Positions 46,392 through 54,852 of a stretch of DNA of 56,681 bases are shown here, piece after piece. The position numbers and the translations under genes were made by a program. Positions within the stretch are counted from its first letter, which is position 1. Each line of letters starts with the position of its first letter. This DNA comes from an uncultured bacterium. Its GTDB lineage: Bacteria > Bacillota > Clostridia > Oscillospirales > Oscillospiraceae. A model generated the notes under the pieces. That model searched no databases. It saw nothing but the letters and a program-made list of their open reading frames with translations, and was not told where the DNA came from. The stretch covers positions 1-56,681 of the forward strand of contig CAMNQF010000017.1 in the NCBI GenBank assembly GCA_946548895.1. The letters are read 5' to 3'.

Positions 46392-47865
46392 CCTGAGCCA
46401 GCAGGGCGGCGGCGTACACCGCCAGCCCCAGCAAGGCGCACGCCAGCGCCGACCACCCCTGGCCGCACCCCGCCCCCAGCATCACACGGAACAGCAGGTT
46501 GCACCACAGCCCCATGAGGACCGCCGCCAGCAGGGGGCGGACAAACCACTCAAACAGCTTGGGCCGCAGCGCCGCCGCCCGAAGCACAGAGGCCAGGTTC
46601 AGCGCCATTCCCACCAGGCCGGAGGCCGCGTACCCGGCGGCAAATCCCGCCAGCCCCCACCGGGGCACGGTAAAAAAGGTGAAGGCCAGCTGAACCGCGT
46701 CGCTGAGAATGGCGTTGCGGGCGGCCTTTCCCTGGAGGCCCAAGCCGTTCAGCGCCCCGGACAGCACCGACTGCCAGCATCCCAGCAGGGTACCGGCGGC
46801 CAGGGGAAACATCAGCTCCCCCACCCGCTGATCCTGAAACAGCGCCCGGCCCAGCGCGGGCCCGATGACGGTGAGCAGGGCCATGGCCGGGGCCATCAGC
46901 AGGGAGGTGGCCGACATCACCCGGTCCAGGAATCCCGCCGCCGCCCGCTTATCCCCCTGGGCCGTCCGCCGGGACAGGTCGGGCACCATTACCAGGCACA
47001 GCGCGCCGATAAACCCGGTGGGCAGGCCCAGCAGGGGCAGGGTCATGCCGCTGAGCACCCCGAATTCCGCCATGGCCTCGGACAAGGTCATGCCGCCCTC
47101 CACCAACTTGGCGGGGATGAGCACCGCGTTGGCCGACCCCAGCAGGGTGCCCAGCAGGGAGGTTGCCCCCACGGGGACGGCAATGGACATCAGCCGGCGT
47201 CCGCTGACCTGTTCCCCCAGTTCCCCAGGGGGAAAGCGCCGCCAGTGCCGCCGGAACAGCAGGGTGAGGGCGCAGGCGGAAAACACCTCGCACAGCACCA
47301 TCCCCAGCACGATGAGACCCACCGTCTCCTCGGCGGACCGGGGCAGCAGGACCAGCAGCAGGCCCAGCACAGCCCCCGCCCGGATGAGCTGCTCGGCGGT
47401 CTCCACGGCGGCGGGGGGGCGCACCCGCCCGATGCCGTAAAAGCAGTGCTTGTGGAGGTTCTCTACCCCGGTAAGCAGCACACAGGGCGCCAGCAGTACG
47501 ATCCCCAGCCGGGTCCGGGCGTCTCCCAGGAGGTAGACGGAGATGGGGTCGGACAAGGCCATCACCGCCAGCCCCAGGGGGACGGCCATCAGGAAAAAAT
47601 TTTTCAGCGCGCGCCGCAGCACCAGCCGCACCGTGCCGCTGTCCCCCAGGGCGTGGTGCCGGGCGGACAGGGTGGACACCGCCACCGTCAGCCCCACGGC
47701 GGTCACCGACATGAGCATGGAATACACCGGCATGACCAGCTGGTACAGCCCCATGGTCTCCGCCCCGATGAGCCGGGACAGGGCCATGCGGTATAGAAAG
47801 CCCACCACCTGGGAAAACAGGCCGGTGGCGGTGAGCAGCAGGGTCCCCGCCAGGATCGTGGACAA
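46318..47865 (-). CDS. SpoVB/MurJ-like polysaccharide flippase (MOP superfamily)
   Basis: A 515-aa membrane protein with about 14 hydrophobic segments. The N-terminus TILAGTLLLTATGLFSQVVGFLYRMALSRLIGAETMGLYQL, with Gly and Arg positions of the oligosaccharide flippase family, fits the SpoVB group (spore cortex lipid-linked precursor) or related MurJ-like exporters. The start is uncertain: GTG 47883 has no ribosome site, while a TTG at 47865 follows AAGGGGGG by 7 nt and was chosen. The natural C-terminus seems to end near AALLAQG; the following TFSHP repeats come from a 15-bp minisatellite and are unusual. Lies just downstream of the walRKHI operon. Confidence 0.8.
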   Translation of the reverse strand: MSTILAGTLLLTATGLFSQVVGFLYRMALSRLIGAETMGLYQLVMPVYSMLMSVTAVGLTVAVSTLSARHHALGDSGTVRLVLRRALKNFFLMAVPLGLAVMALSDPISVYLLGDARTRLGIVLLAPCVLLTGVENLHKHCFYGIGRVRPPAAVETAEQLIRAGAVLGLLLVLLPRSAEETVGLIVLGMVLCEVFSACALTLLFRRHWRRFPPGELGEQVSGRRLMSIAVPVGATSLLGTLLGSANAVLIPAKLVEGGMTLSEAMAEFGVLSGMTLPLLGLPTGFIGALCLVMVPDLSRRTAQGDKRAAAGFLDRVMSATSLLMAPAMALLTVIGPALGRALFQDQRVGELMFPLAAGTLLGCWQSVLSGALNGLGLQGKAARNAILSDAVQLAFTFFTVPRWGLAGFAAGYAASGLVGMALNLASVLRAAALRPKLFEWFVRPLLAAVLMGLWCNLLFRVMLGAGCGQGWSALACALLGLAVYAAALLAQGITFSHPTFSHPTFSRPTFSREKK

Positions 47866-47883
47866 AGGCTCGCCCCCCTTCAC

Positions 47884-47905
47884 AGGATAGCTCTACGCCT
47901 ATCCT
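47884..47905. repeat. Short hairpin at the flippase gene start
   Basis: AGGATAG / CTATCCT, a 7-bp perfect inverted repeat with an 8-nt loop at the 5' end of the gene. It could reduce translation from the GTG start. Confidence 0.45.
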
Positions 47906-47967
47906 ATGAAGAGGGGCTTGTCTGACATTCGTTCCAAACTCCCGCGCCGGCCGCTTCTCCACGCTTC

Positions 47968-48798
47968 TTATTCCGCCAGCCGGGTGAGGGTCCCCGTGAC
48001 GCAGTCCAAATAGTATTTAGCGGTGTCGGTTGTCACCAGCCACACCGGCGCCAGCCGCACGCCGCCGGACAGGGACTGGGCCGTCCCCCGGTAGCCCGCC
48101 TCCATGGACTGCAGGTCAGAGCACACATCGCCGGCGGCGGCAATTTCCTCGGAAAAACGCATCAGCGCCGTGGGCAGGGTGAGAACCTGCCCGGCCTCCT
48201 CCGTCCCCTGTCCGGCGGCAATCAGCGTCCCGTGGACGGCGTTCAGCGCGCCGCGCTCATACACAAACTCCACCTCGCAGGAGAACACCGGCGCGCCGTT
48301 CCACAGCTGCCGGAACCGCACCCGCGTCCGCCCGTCCTCCTCGGCCAGCCCGGTTTGCTCCGCCTCAATTCCCATTTCCTCCAGCAGGCCGGCGGCGTGG
48401 CGCTCCGGGTGGCTGGCCTGCCAGCGGGAATGGTCCGCCAGTTCCGCGGACAGCTCCCCGCCCGCCCGGACGTTCAGCTCCCCCGTCTCCTCGCGGTAGC
48501 GGTACAGCCCGCCCCCCCGGTTGTCCGCCCGGGCGGTCTTGCCCAGCAGGGCCTGGGCCATTTGGAGCTCCCGGTCCAAGTCCCGTTCCACCATCGTGGG
48601 GGCCAGCCCGCCGGCAGGGACGGCAGCCTCCAGATTTACGTCAATGCCGCCCTTTTTCAGCACCTGCGCCGTCTGCTCCAGCGCCGTCCTCTCGTAGCGG
48701 GCCGACTCCTCCCAGCGGGTCCCCGCCAGCACCAGCAGAAAGCCGTTGACCAGCAGCAGCACCAGGATGATGAGATTTTTCAGCTTTGGCCACTCCAT
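47968..48798 (-). CDS. YycI/WalI-like regulatory membrane protein
   Basis: A 276-aa protein with one N-terminal helix (residues 6-25, LKNLIILVLLLVNGFLLVLAG) and an extracytoplasmic domain of the YycI type (WNGAPVFSCEVEFVYERGALNAVHG). YycI and YycH modulate the WalK sensor in the membrane. The longer open frame upstream is antisense noise; AAAGGAG 9 nt before ATG 48798 fixes the start. It follows the YycH-like gene by 16 nt at the end of the wal operon. Sequence conservation in this family is low, so the call rests on operon order as much as on sequence. Confidence 0.75.
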   Translation of the reverse strand: MEWPKLKNLIILVLLLVNGFLLVLAGTRWEESARYERTALEQTAQVLKKGGIDVNLEAAVPAGGLAPTMVERDLDRELQMAQALLGKTARADNRGGGLYRYREETGELNVRAGGELSAELADHSRWQASHPERHAAGLLEEMGIEAEQTGLAEEDGRTRVRFRQLWNGAPVFSCEVEFVYERGALNAVHGTLIAAGQGTEEAGQVLTLPTALMRFSEEIAAAGDVCSDLQSMEAGYRGTAQSLSGGVRLAPVWLVTTDTAKYYLDCVTGTLTRLAE

Positions 48799-48814
48799 AT
48801 CCACCCGGCTCCTT

Positions 48815-50080
48815 TCACGCCGCCACCCAGTCGGGGGATACCTCCGTCCCGCCCCCGTCCCGGTATTGGACCGCCAGCTCCCGCCGCTCCGAGGTGTAAT
48901 CGGGCAGCATGGCCGCCGCCTTGTCGATGGGCAGCAGCAGGGCCTGCCGGCCGTTGGCGGCGTAGCTGCGGAAGCGGAGGGTGAACTGGACGATATAGCC
49001 GTCCCGCACCCAGAACTCCGCCGCCCAACCCTCGCCGCCCAGGTAGACGGCGCTGCCGTCCAGCAGGTAGCCGAAGCGGACCCGCAGGCCGTTGTCCGTC
49101 GCCTTGGCGGACATGAGGTACAGGCGGGCCTCGCCGCACAGCGCCCCCAAGGTGCGCTCCGCCAGAACCCGGGCCCCGTCCACCCCGGCGGCCAAGCTGT
49201 ACCCCACGGGGTATTTCTCGCCCTGGGCCGCCCGGTAGGCCACCGTGCCGTTGTCGTACACCACCAGGCGGTCCCCGCCGTCGGGGTACACCTCGCCACC
49301 GCTCACCGGGGCGTGGTTGGGGCCGGTGAAGGACAGGGCCTCCAGCACCGCCGCCTTCTGCGCCTCCCCCGCCAGGGGGAGGGAGGCGGCATAGCAGGCC
49401 CCCTCCGCCCCGCCCTCCGTGACCAGGGTGTAGGGAGCCAGCCGGTCCTCCAGCACCGGGCTCTCAAAGGCAAAATAGGCCCCGTTGGGCACGGCGCTTT
49501 CCGTCGCCGGATCCAGGTGGAGGGTCTGGGTCAGGGCGGTGGCGCTATAGAAAAACTGCCCGCCGTCCGCCTCCTGCCAGCATAGGATCACCTGGTCCCC
49601 CTCCCCGGCGCACAGCAGCACCCGGCGGGCGGACCCGTCCAGCGCCCCTCCCTCCGGCCCCTGGAGCCAACGCTCCAGGGCGGACAGGGGCACGTCGCCC
49701 AAAAAATCGAAATAGATCCCCTTACCACCCAAAAGCCGCCGCCAGCGGGCCTCCTCCAGGGGCTGAGGCCGCCCCGCGGAGGCCAGCGCGTCCCCCAGCA
49801 GGGCGCCCAGGGGCGGGAACTGCTCCTCCAGCCGCTTCTCGTCATACTGAATGCCGCAGCGCCCGCCCGCCCCGGTGATGGCCAGCCGGGCGGGGAGCAT
49901 GGCCGCCGCCGCGCCGCCGGCGGCGGCGCCCGCGCCGGGGCTCTCCTGCGGGGCCAGCAGGTCCAGCACGCCGCTGTCCCGCACCAGCGGCGTCACGGAC
50001 AGCAGGTAGGCGGCGGACAGGGTGAGCAGCACAATCAGCGCGTCCTTCCCCCACTCGATCCAACGGCGCTTATTCCTCAT
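48815..50080 (-). CDS. YycH/WalH-like regulatory membrane protein
   Basis: A 421-aa protein with one N-terminal helix (about residues 13-30, ALIVLLTLSAAYLLSVTPL) and a large extracytoplasmic part. It overlaps the walK stop by 11 nt. By position it corresponds to YycH, which together with YycI restrains WalK. Domain borders are weak by eye; FRSYAANGRQALLLPIDKA and RLVVYDNGTVAYRAAQGE are the more conserved-looking blocks. Starts with ATG 50080. Confidence 0.72.
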   Translation of the reverse strand: MRNKRRWIEWGKDALIVLLTLSAAYLLSVTPLVRDSGVLDLLAPQESPGAGAAAGGAAAAMLPARLAITGAGGRCGIQYDEKRLEEQFPPLGALLGDALASAGRPQPLEEARWRRLLGGKGIYFDFLGDVPLSALERWLQGPEGGALDGSARRVLLCAGEGDQVILCWQEADGGQFFYSATALTQTLHLDPATESAVPNGAYFAFESPVLEDRLAPYTLVTEGGAEGACYAASLPLAGEAQKAAVLEALSFTGPNHAPVSGGEVYPDGGDRLVVYDNGTVAYRAAQGEKYPVGYSLAAGVDGARVLAERTLGALCGEARLYLMSAKATDNGLRVRFGYLLDGSAVYLGGEGWAAEFWVRDGYIVQFTLRFRSYAANGRQALLLPIDKAAAMLPDYTSERRELAVQYRDGGGTEVSPDWVAA

Positions 50081-51542
50081 GTCCGCCCTCCTCCCGGGGC
50101 CCCCGGATGGGCAGCTCCATGCGGATGGTCAGGCCGGGTTCCTCCTTGTCCACCAGGTACAGCCCGCCCTCGTGGCGGAGCATGATCTCCTGGGCGATGG
50201 ACAGCCCCAGCCCCGTGCCGCCGGACTGGCGGGAGCGGGCCTTGTCCACCCGGTAAAACCGCTCGAAAATGCGGTCCCGGTCCCCGGCGGGGATGCCGAT
50301 GCCGTTGTCGTCCACCTCCATCCACACCTTCTCCCCCGCCCGCCCGGCGGACAGGACGATATGCCCCCCGTCGGGGGTATATTTGATGGCGTTGGACACG
50401 ATGTTCATCATCACCTGCATGATCCGTTCCCGGTCCGCCCGCACCTCCGGGAGGTCCTCCGCCAGGCGCAGCTCCACCGTGTGGGCATGGTTCTGGGCGT
50501 CCATGAGGACGGCCTGATAGGTGTCGTCCACCGCCTGGGCGAAGGGGAACCGGGTGAGCCGCAGCTCACTGCGCCCGGAGTCGAACCGGGACAGGGTGAG
50601 CAGGTCCTGGAGGATGTGGGCCATACGGTCGGACTCGTTGAGGATAACCCCCAGGAACCGGCTCTCCATCTCCGGCGGCAGCTCTCCCACCCCGCCGGCC
50701 AGGGTCTCGGCGTAGCTGGTGATGTTGGTCAGGGGGGTGCGCAGCTCGTGGGACACGTTGGCCACAAAGTCCTTGCGCTGCTGCTCCGCCTTCTCCAGGT
50801 CGGCAATGGTGGTCTCCAGCTGCTGGGCCATGGCGTTGAAGCTCTCGGTGAGCTGGCCGATCTCGTCGCTGGAGGTGATTTCCAGCTTCCGGGAGAAGTC
50901 CCCCCGGGCCACCTCCTCAATGCCGTTGGTGAGCCGCTGGAGGGGGTCCACCATGGTCTTGGCCAGCAGGAAGGACAGCAGCACGGAGATGATGAGGCCC
51001 AGCGCCAGCGCCTCCACGATGAGGGAAAACATCTCGGCGTTGAGGCTCCGGGCTGTCTCCCGGTTGTCCAGAATATAGACGATATAGGGCTGCCCGCCCC
51101 GGGTGATGGGGATGGCGGCGTCCATATAGTCGGCGGTGACGCTGCTGTCAAAGCCCGGTTCTCCCAGGAGGGCGGTGGAGATGTTGGGGGTGATGGCCAC
51201 GCCCCCCTCCGGCTCCGGGGCGGACCCCCCCAGGCAGCGCCCGGTGGTCCCGTCCAGCACAAAGAAGTTGCGGTCCCGCCTGTCCACCCCCAGGGCGCCC
51301 GCGTAGGCGAACAGCACCTCTTCCATCATGGCCGCGCCGTCCTCCTCGTCCGGGGTGGCGGTCTGTAGGTCCCGGATGAAGTCCACGTTCCTCTGGCCGA
51401 AGGCGTCGGCCACCTGGCCGTAAAACTTGTCAATATAGTAGCCGGTGACGGAGTTCATCAGGAACGCGCCCACCACCACCATCAGCGACACGATGAGCAG
51501 GATGATGATGAGCACCAGCTTGATATGCAGGCTGCGGCGCAT
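50070..51542 (-). CDS. walK: WalK-like sensor histidine kinase
   Basis: A 490-aa kinase governing cell-wall homeostasis. TM1 near the N-terminus (about residues 7-32, KLVLIIILLIVSLMVVVGAFL), an extracytoplasmic sensor region of about 150 residues, TM2 (about 175-198, ALALGLIISVLLSFLLAKTM), HAMP (DPLQRLTNGIEEVARGDFS), then HisKA (ANVSHELRTPLTNITSYAETL) and HATPase (NIVSNAIKYTPDGG, GGTGLGLSIAQEIM). The PAS domain normally found between HAMP and HisKA in B. subtilis WalK is not visible. A GGGGGAAG lies upstream of ATG 51542; the walR stop is 14 nt upstream. The partner regulator is walR. Confidence 0.88.
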   Translation of the reverse strand: MRRSLHIKLVLIIILLIVSLMVVVGAFLMNSVTGYYIDKFYGQVADAFGQRNVDFIRDLQTATPDEEDGAAMMEEVLFAYAGALGVDRRDRNFFVLDGTTGRCLGGSAPEPEGGVAITPNISTALLGEPGFDSSVTADYMDAAIPITRGGQPYIVYILDNRETARSLNAEMFSLIVEALALGLIISVLLSFLLAKTMVDPLQRLTNGIEEVARGDFSRKLEITSSDEIGQLTESFNAMAQQLETTIADLEKAEQQRKDFVANVSHELRTPLTNITSYAETLAGGVGELPPEMESRFLGVILNESDRMAHILQDLLTLSRFDSGRSELRLTRFPFAQAVDDTYQAVLMDAQNHAHTVELRLAEDLPEVRADRERIMQVMMNIVSNAIKYTPDGGHIVLSAGRAGEKVWMEVDDNGIGIPAGDRDRIFERFYRVDKARSRQSGGTGLGLSIAQEIMLRHEGGLYLVDKEEPGLTIRMELPIRGPREEGGHEE

Positions 51543-51556
51543 GGGCGCTTCCCCCT

Positions 51557-52258
51557 TTATATGCCGAAGGCGTAGCCCAGCCCCCGGCGGGTGACGATAA
51601 ACCGGGGCTCGGCGGGGTCGTCCTCCAGCTTTTCCCGCAGGCGGCGGATGGCCACGTCCACCGCCCGCACGTCGCCCACATAGCCGTCGTAGTTCCACAC
51701 CTGCTCCATCAGCGACTCCCGGGAGACCGCCTGCCCCCGGCTAGACGCCAGGGTCCTCACCAGCTCGTATTCCCGCTGGGTCAGGTCCAGGGGTTCCCCG
51801 TCCTTATATACCAGCATGGCGTCCAGGTCCACCTGCACCCGGCCCAGCTCCAGCCGGTTGGCGGCGCTCTGAGGGGCGGCCTGGGCCAGCATCTCCGTCC
51901 GGCGGATGTTGCTCTTCACCCGGGCCAGCAGCTCCCGCATGGAAAAGGGCTTGGTGATATAGTCGTCCGCCCCCAGCTCCAGCCCCAGGACCTTATCCGT
52001 CTCCTCCTCCCGGGCGGTGAGCATGATGATGGGGGTGGCCCGACCCTGCTCCCGCAGGGTGCGGCACACCTGAAAGCCGTCCATCTTGGGCAGCATCAGG
52101 TCCAGCAGGATCAGGTCCGGGTCCTGCTCCAGGGCCAGGCGCAGCCCCGCCGCCCCGTCCAGGGCCTCCAGCGTCTCATAGCCCTCCCGGGCCAGGTTGA
52201 AGGTGAGGATGTCCACAATATTCCGCTCGTCCTCCACCACCAGGATCTTCTTACCCAT
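51557..52258 (-). CDS. walR: WalR-type OmpR-family response regulator
   Basis: A 233-aa regulator. Receiver with acidic residues at the start (VVEDERN), phospho-acceptor Asp53 in DLILLDLMLP, Thr in IMLTAR and Lys in YITKPF; C-terminal winged-helix with QREYELVRTLASSRGQAVSRESLMEQVW and GLGYAF. Its start overlaps the nudix stop by 8 nt (frames differ), indicating translational coupling with the preceding gene; GGGAGGA lies 7 nt before the ATG. First regulator of a nudix-walR-walK-walH-walI unit that would control cell-wall hydrolase genes. Confidence 0.9.
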   Translation of the reverse strand: MGKKILVVEDERNIVDILTFNLAREGYETLEALDGAAGLRLALEQDPDLILLDLMLPKMDGFQVCRTLREQGRATPIIMLTAREEETDKVLGLELGADDYITKPFSMRELLARVKSNIRRTEMLAQAAPQSAANRLELGRVQVDLDAMLVYKDGEPLDLTQREYELVRTLASSRGQAVSRESLMEQVWNYDGYVGDVRAVDVAIRRLREKLEDDPAEPRFIVTRRGLGYAFGI

Positions 52259-52799
52259 GGGCTTCCTCCCGCATCAGGCGGTCCGCCCGGAACAGGGCGG
52301 CCACCGTCTTGGCGTCGTTGATCCGCCCGTCCGCCGCCTGGGCCAGCGCCTCCCGGAGCGGCATTTTGAAGGGCTCCAGGTACTCGTCCTGGTCCAAATG
52401 GCGGTCCCCAAAGGTCAAATCCCGGGCCAGAAACAGGTACAGCATCTCGTCGGTGTACCCCACGCTGGGCATGATGTAGCCCAGGGCGTCCCAGCGGCCC
52501 GCCTCCGCGCCGATCTCCTCCTTCAGCTCCCGCCTGATGGCGTCGAAGGGATCCTCCCCCGGTTCCAGCTTGCCCGCCGGAATCTCCGTGACCACCTTGT
52601 GGTAGGGATAGCGGAACTGCCGCTCCAGGTAGACGTTTCCCTCCCTGTCCAGGGCCGCCACCGCCGCCCCGCCGGGGTGGTGGACAAACTCCCGGATGGA
52701 GGTTCCCCCTCCGCTCAATTCCACCTCGTCGCGGTAAACCTTCAGCAGCCGCCCGTCAAAAATCTGCTGGCTGGCCAGCGTTTTCTCCATCAACTCCAT
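52251..52799 (-). CDS. NUDIX hydrolase, ADP-ribose pyrophosphatase (NudF)-like
   Basis: A 182-aa NUDIX enzyme. The box GKLEPGEDPFDAIRRELKEEIG fits GX5EX7REUXEEXGU; EFVHHPGGAAVAALD and YPYHKVVTEIPAG are typical of ADP-ribose pyrophosphatases. GGGAGG is 9 nt before ATG 52799; the upstream frame runs into the divergent gene. It overlaps walR by 8 nt. Coupling to a Wal operon is not usual and may be only positional. Substrate specificity beyond the NudF group is not readable. Confidence 0.9.
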   Translation of the reverse strand: MELMEKTLASQQIFDGRLLKVYRDEVELSGGGTSIREFVHHPGGAAVAALDREGNVYLERQFRYPYHKVVTEIPAGKLEPGEDPFDAIRRELKEEIGAEAGRWDALGYIMPSVGYTDEMLYLFLARDLTFGDRHLDQDEYLEPFKMPLREALAQAADGRINDAKTVAALFRADRLMREEAHG

Positions 52800-52899
52800 G
52801 GTCAGATACCTCCCGGCATATGATATAAGCTTTTTTATTCTACCACAGCACGGCGAAAATAGAAAGGTAAAAGTCAGATTTTCCCGGGAAATTGAGGGA

Positions 52900-52928
52900 T
52901 TGCCATTTCCCGCGGAATCCTCTATAAT
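52900..52928 (+). promoter_or_regulatory. Sigma-A promoter of the DUF815 gene
   Basis: TTGCCA, 17-nt spacer, TATAAT, 22 nt before the start codon. Confidence 0.8.
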
Positions 52929-52950
52929 ATTCCCGTAAGAGGTGATTCCC

Positions 52951-54144
52951 ATGAATGTAAACACAGTGCTTTGCGCCCTGCGGGGCGTGACGGCCTATAA
53001 AGACGTGCTGGACCGGCCGGTGATGGAGGCGGCCCTGCGGCTGGTCACCTGCGCCGCCCAGGGGGACGGCCTGGGCGGGCTGGAGGCGTACACCGACCTG
53101 TTCTACCGCCTGCGGGTGGAGGGCCAGCCGGGGCTGGGCCACTGGCTGGGGGAGGCCCTGCGGTGGTCGGAGGGCCCCTATCCCCTGCTGGCGGGGCGGG
53201 GCGGGCTGGACCCGGCCCTGGAGCAGGCCGCGCGGCTGGACGTGTCCGCTTTTGAACTGCTGGCCAGCGTGGACTGCGACAAATGGCTGGCCCATCTGGG
53301 CCGCCTGCTGGACAGCGGCTATCAGGGGGTGCTCACCTCCCTGCCCCGTTGGCAGCGGGGGGTGCCCTTCTCCTTTGAGCAGCTCACCGCCGCCTACCGG
53401 GAGGAGGGCGCGGGCCAGTTCGCCCGCTACCGGGCCTTTGTCTGGGAGAACGGGGCCCTCATCCCAGTGGAACACCCCGACTGCCCCTCCTCCGGCCAGC
53501 TGCTGGGCTACGACGGGCAGCGGGCCGAGGTGGAGCGCAACACCCGCGCCCTGGTGGAGGGGAAATACGTGAACAACGTCCTCCTCTACGGCGAGAGCGG
53601 CACCGGCAAATCCGCCACGGTGAAGCACCTGCTCACCCTGCCCGGCATGGGGGAGCTGCGGCTCATCGAGGCGGACAAGGAAAACCTCAGCGGCCTGCCC
53701 GCCCTGATCCGGGCGCTGGACGGGCGGCGGCAAAAGTTCATTGTGTTCATCGACGACCTCACCTTTGACCGGGACGACCCGACTTATTCGGTACTTAAAA
53801 CCATCCTGGAGGGGGGCGTGGAGCGCCGACCCCGGAACGTGGCCATCTACGCCACCTCCAACCGGCGGCACCTGGTCCGCCAGACCATCTCCGAGCGGGC
53901 GGGGGACGAGATGGACCGCTCCGAGACCATCCGGGAGAAAACCTCCCTGGCGGACCGCTTCGGCCTGCGGGTGCTGTTCCAGGGGCTGAACAAGGCGGAA
54001 TTCCTGGCCCTGGTGGATATGCTGGCGGCACAGCACGGCGTGGACCTGCCCCGGGAGGATCTTCACGCCCGGGCCGTGGCCTGGGAGCGGTTCCATGGGG
54101 CCCAGACCCCCCGGACCGCCCTGCAATTCATCCTGTCGCTGTGA
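52951..54144 (+). CDS. DUF815-type AAA+ ATPase
   Basis: A 397-aa ATPase of the DUF815 family. The N-terminal half (about residues 1-190) is family-specific and mostly helical; the AAA core has Walker A LLYGESGTGKSATVKHLL and Walker B FIVFIDDLTF; sensor-1 is NVAIYATSNRRHL. Family members of this kind occur widely in Clostridia; the biological role is not settled. AAGAGGTG lies before ATG 52951, and the promoter directly upstream gives a short leader. It is monocistronic and ends in two consecutive hairpins. No partner gene is apparent. Confidence 0.88.
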   Translation: MNVNTVLCALRGVTAYKDVLDRPVMEAALRLVTCAAQGDGLGGLEAYTDLFYRLRVEGQPGLGHWLGEALRWSEGPYPLLAGRGGLDPALEQAARLDVSAFELLASVDCDKWLAHLGRLLDSGYQGVLTSLPRWQRGVPFSFEQLTAAYREEGAGQFARYRAFVWENGALIPVEHPDCPSSGQLLGYDGQRAEVERNTRALVEGKYVNNVLLYGESGTGKSATVKHLLTLPGMGELRLIEADKENLSGLPALIRALDGRRQKFIVFIDDLTFDRDDPTYSVLKTILEGGVERRPRNVAIYATSNRRHLVRQTISERAGDEMDRSETIREKTSLADRFGLRVLFQGLNKAEFLALVDMLAAQHGVDLPREDLHARAVAWERFHGAQTPRTALQFILSL

Positions 54145-54147
54145 CAT

Positions 54148-54187
54148 GGGGCGGCGCGCGGATCACAGGTCCCGCGCCGCCCATTTT
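54148..54187 (+). terminator. Intrinsic terminator of the DUF815 gene
   Basis: GGGCGGCGCG ... CGCGCCGCCC hairpin, then ATTTTCC, right after the stop. Confidence 0.82.
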
Positions 54188-54193
54188 CCGCCG

Positions 54194-54217
54194 CCGCCAC
54201 TGCTGGTGGCGGTTTTT
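54194..54217 (+). terminator. Second terminator in tandem
   Basis: CCGCCAC / GTGGCGG with a 5-nt loop, followed by TTTTT. Confidence 0.82.
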
Positions 54218-54231
54218 CCAGAGAAAGCTGG

Positions 54232-54260
54232 TGGACTGCCACCGCGTTTCGCGGTAAGAT
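54232..54260 (+). promoter_or_regulatory. Promoter candidate of the XRE gene with palindrome in the spacer
   Basis: TGGACT, 17-nt spacer, TAAGAT. The spacer contains the inverted repeat ACCGCG-TTT-CGCGGT (54241-54255), a possible autoregulatory operator. Confidence 0.5.
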
Positions 54261-54283
54261 AGCATAGAAAGGAGGCCGGTATC

Positions 54284-54814
54284 ATGACCTTTGGAGAGAG
54301 ACTCCAGCAGGTACGGAAAGCGGCGGGGCTGTCCCAGGAGCAGTTGGCCGGGCTGGTGGGAATGTCCCGCCAGGCGGTGTCCAAGTGGGAGACGGACCAG
54401 GCCGCGCCGGACATCGACAAGCTGGCCCTGCTGTGCGGGGTACTGGGGGTGTCCGCCGACGCGCTGCTGGGCCGGGAGGCCCCACTCCCCCAGGCGCCGC
54501 CCCAGGGGGCCGGCCTGGAGGACTGCGTGCGGATGAACGGGGCGAAGCGGTGCTTCACCGCCGGATGGATCACCGCCCTGGTAGGCGTGGTGCTGCTGGT
54601 GGCGGAGCTGTTCTCGCTGATCGTGATCCAGTTTGCGGACGCGGAGATCCACCACAGCTGGCGCAGCAATGCTATGGGGTATGCGAAAGACGGGCCCATG
54701 CCGGTGATTTTCGGCGTCACCATTGCCGTGATTGCCATGGGGGCCCTCCTGGCGGCGGGCGGCCTGATGGCCATGGCCGGGAAACGCTTTCCTAAAAAGC
54801 ACAAAACGCCTTGA
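54284..54814 (+). CDS. XRE-family regulator with membrane helices
   Basis: A 176-aa protein. Helix-turn-helix of the XRE/Cro type at residues 1-65 (LSQEQLAGLVGMSRQAVSKWETDQAAPDI), a proline-rich linker, then two strongly hydrophobic segments (about 95-115 and 140-162) and a Lys-rich tail. Membrane-tethered XRE regulators of this shape are common in Firmicutes; the target is unknown. AAAGGAGG 8 nt before the ATG. It may bind the palindrome in its own promoter. Confidence 0.88.
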   Translation: MTFGERLQQVRKAAGLSQEQLAGLVGMSRQAVSKWETDQAAPDIDKLALLCGVLGVSADALLGREAPLPQAPPQGAGLEDCVRMNGAKRCFTAGWITALVGVVLLVAELFSLIVIQFADAEIHHSWRSNAMGYAKDGPMPVIFGVTIAVIAMGALLAAGGLMAMAGKRFPKKHKTP

Positions 54815-54821
54815 CGAAGGA

Positions 54822-54843
54822 CCCCCCGGCATAAACCGGGGGG
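54822..54843. terminator. Hairpin between convergent genes
   Basis: CCCCCCGG / CCGGGGGG, an 8-bp perfect stem with a CATAAA loop, between the XRE stop and the TtcA-like stop. The U-tract is weak. Confidence 0.55.
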
Positions 54844-54852
54844 CCGCCTGCC

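Noticed and set aside
48799-49299. Upstream extension of the walI frame
   Set aside because: It overlaps the YycH-like gene in another frame and is Arg/Pro/Cys-rich noise; the ribosome site lies directly before ATG 48798.
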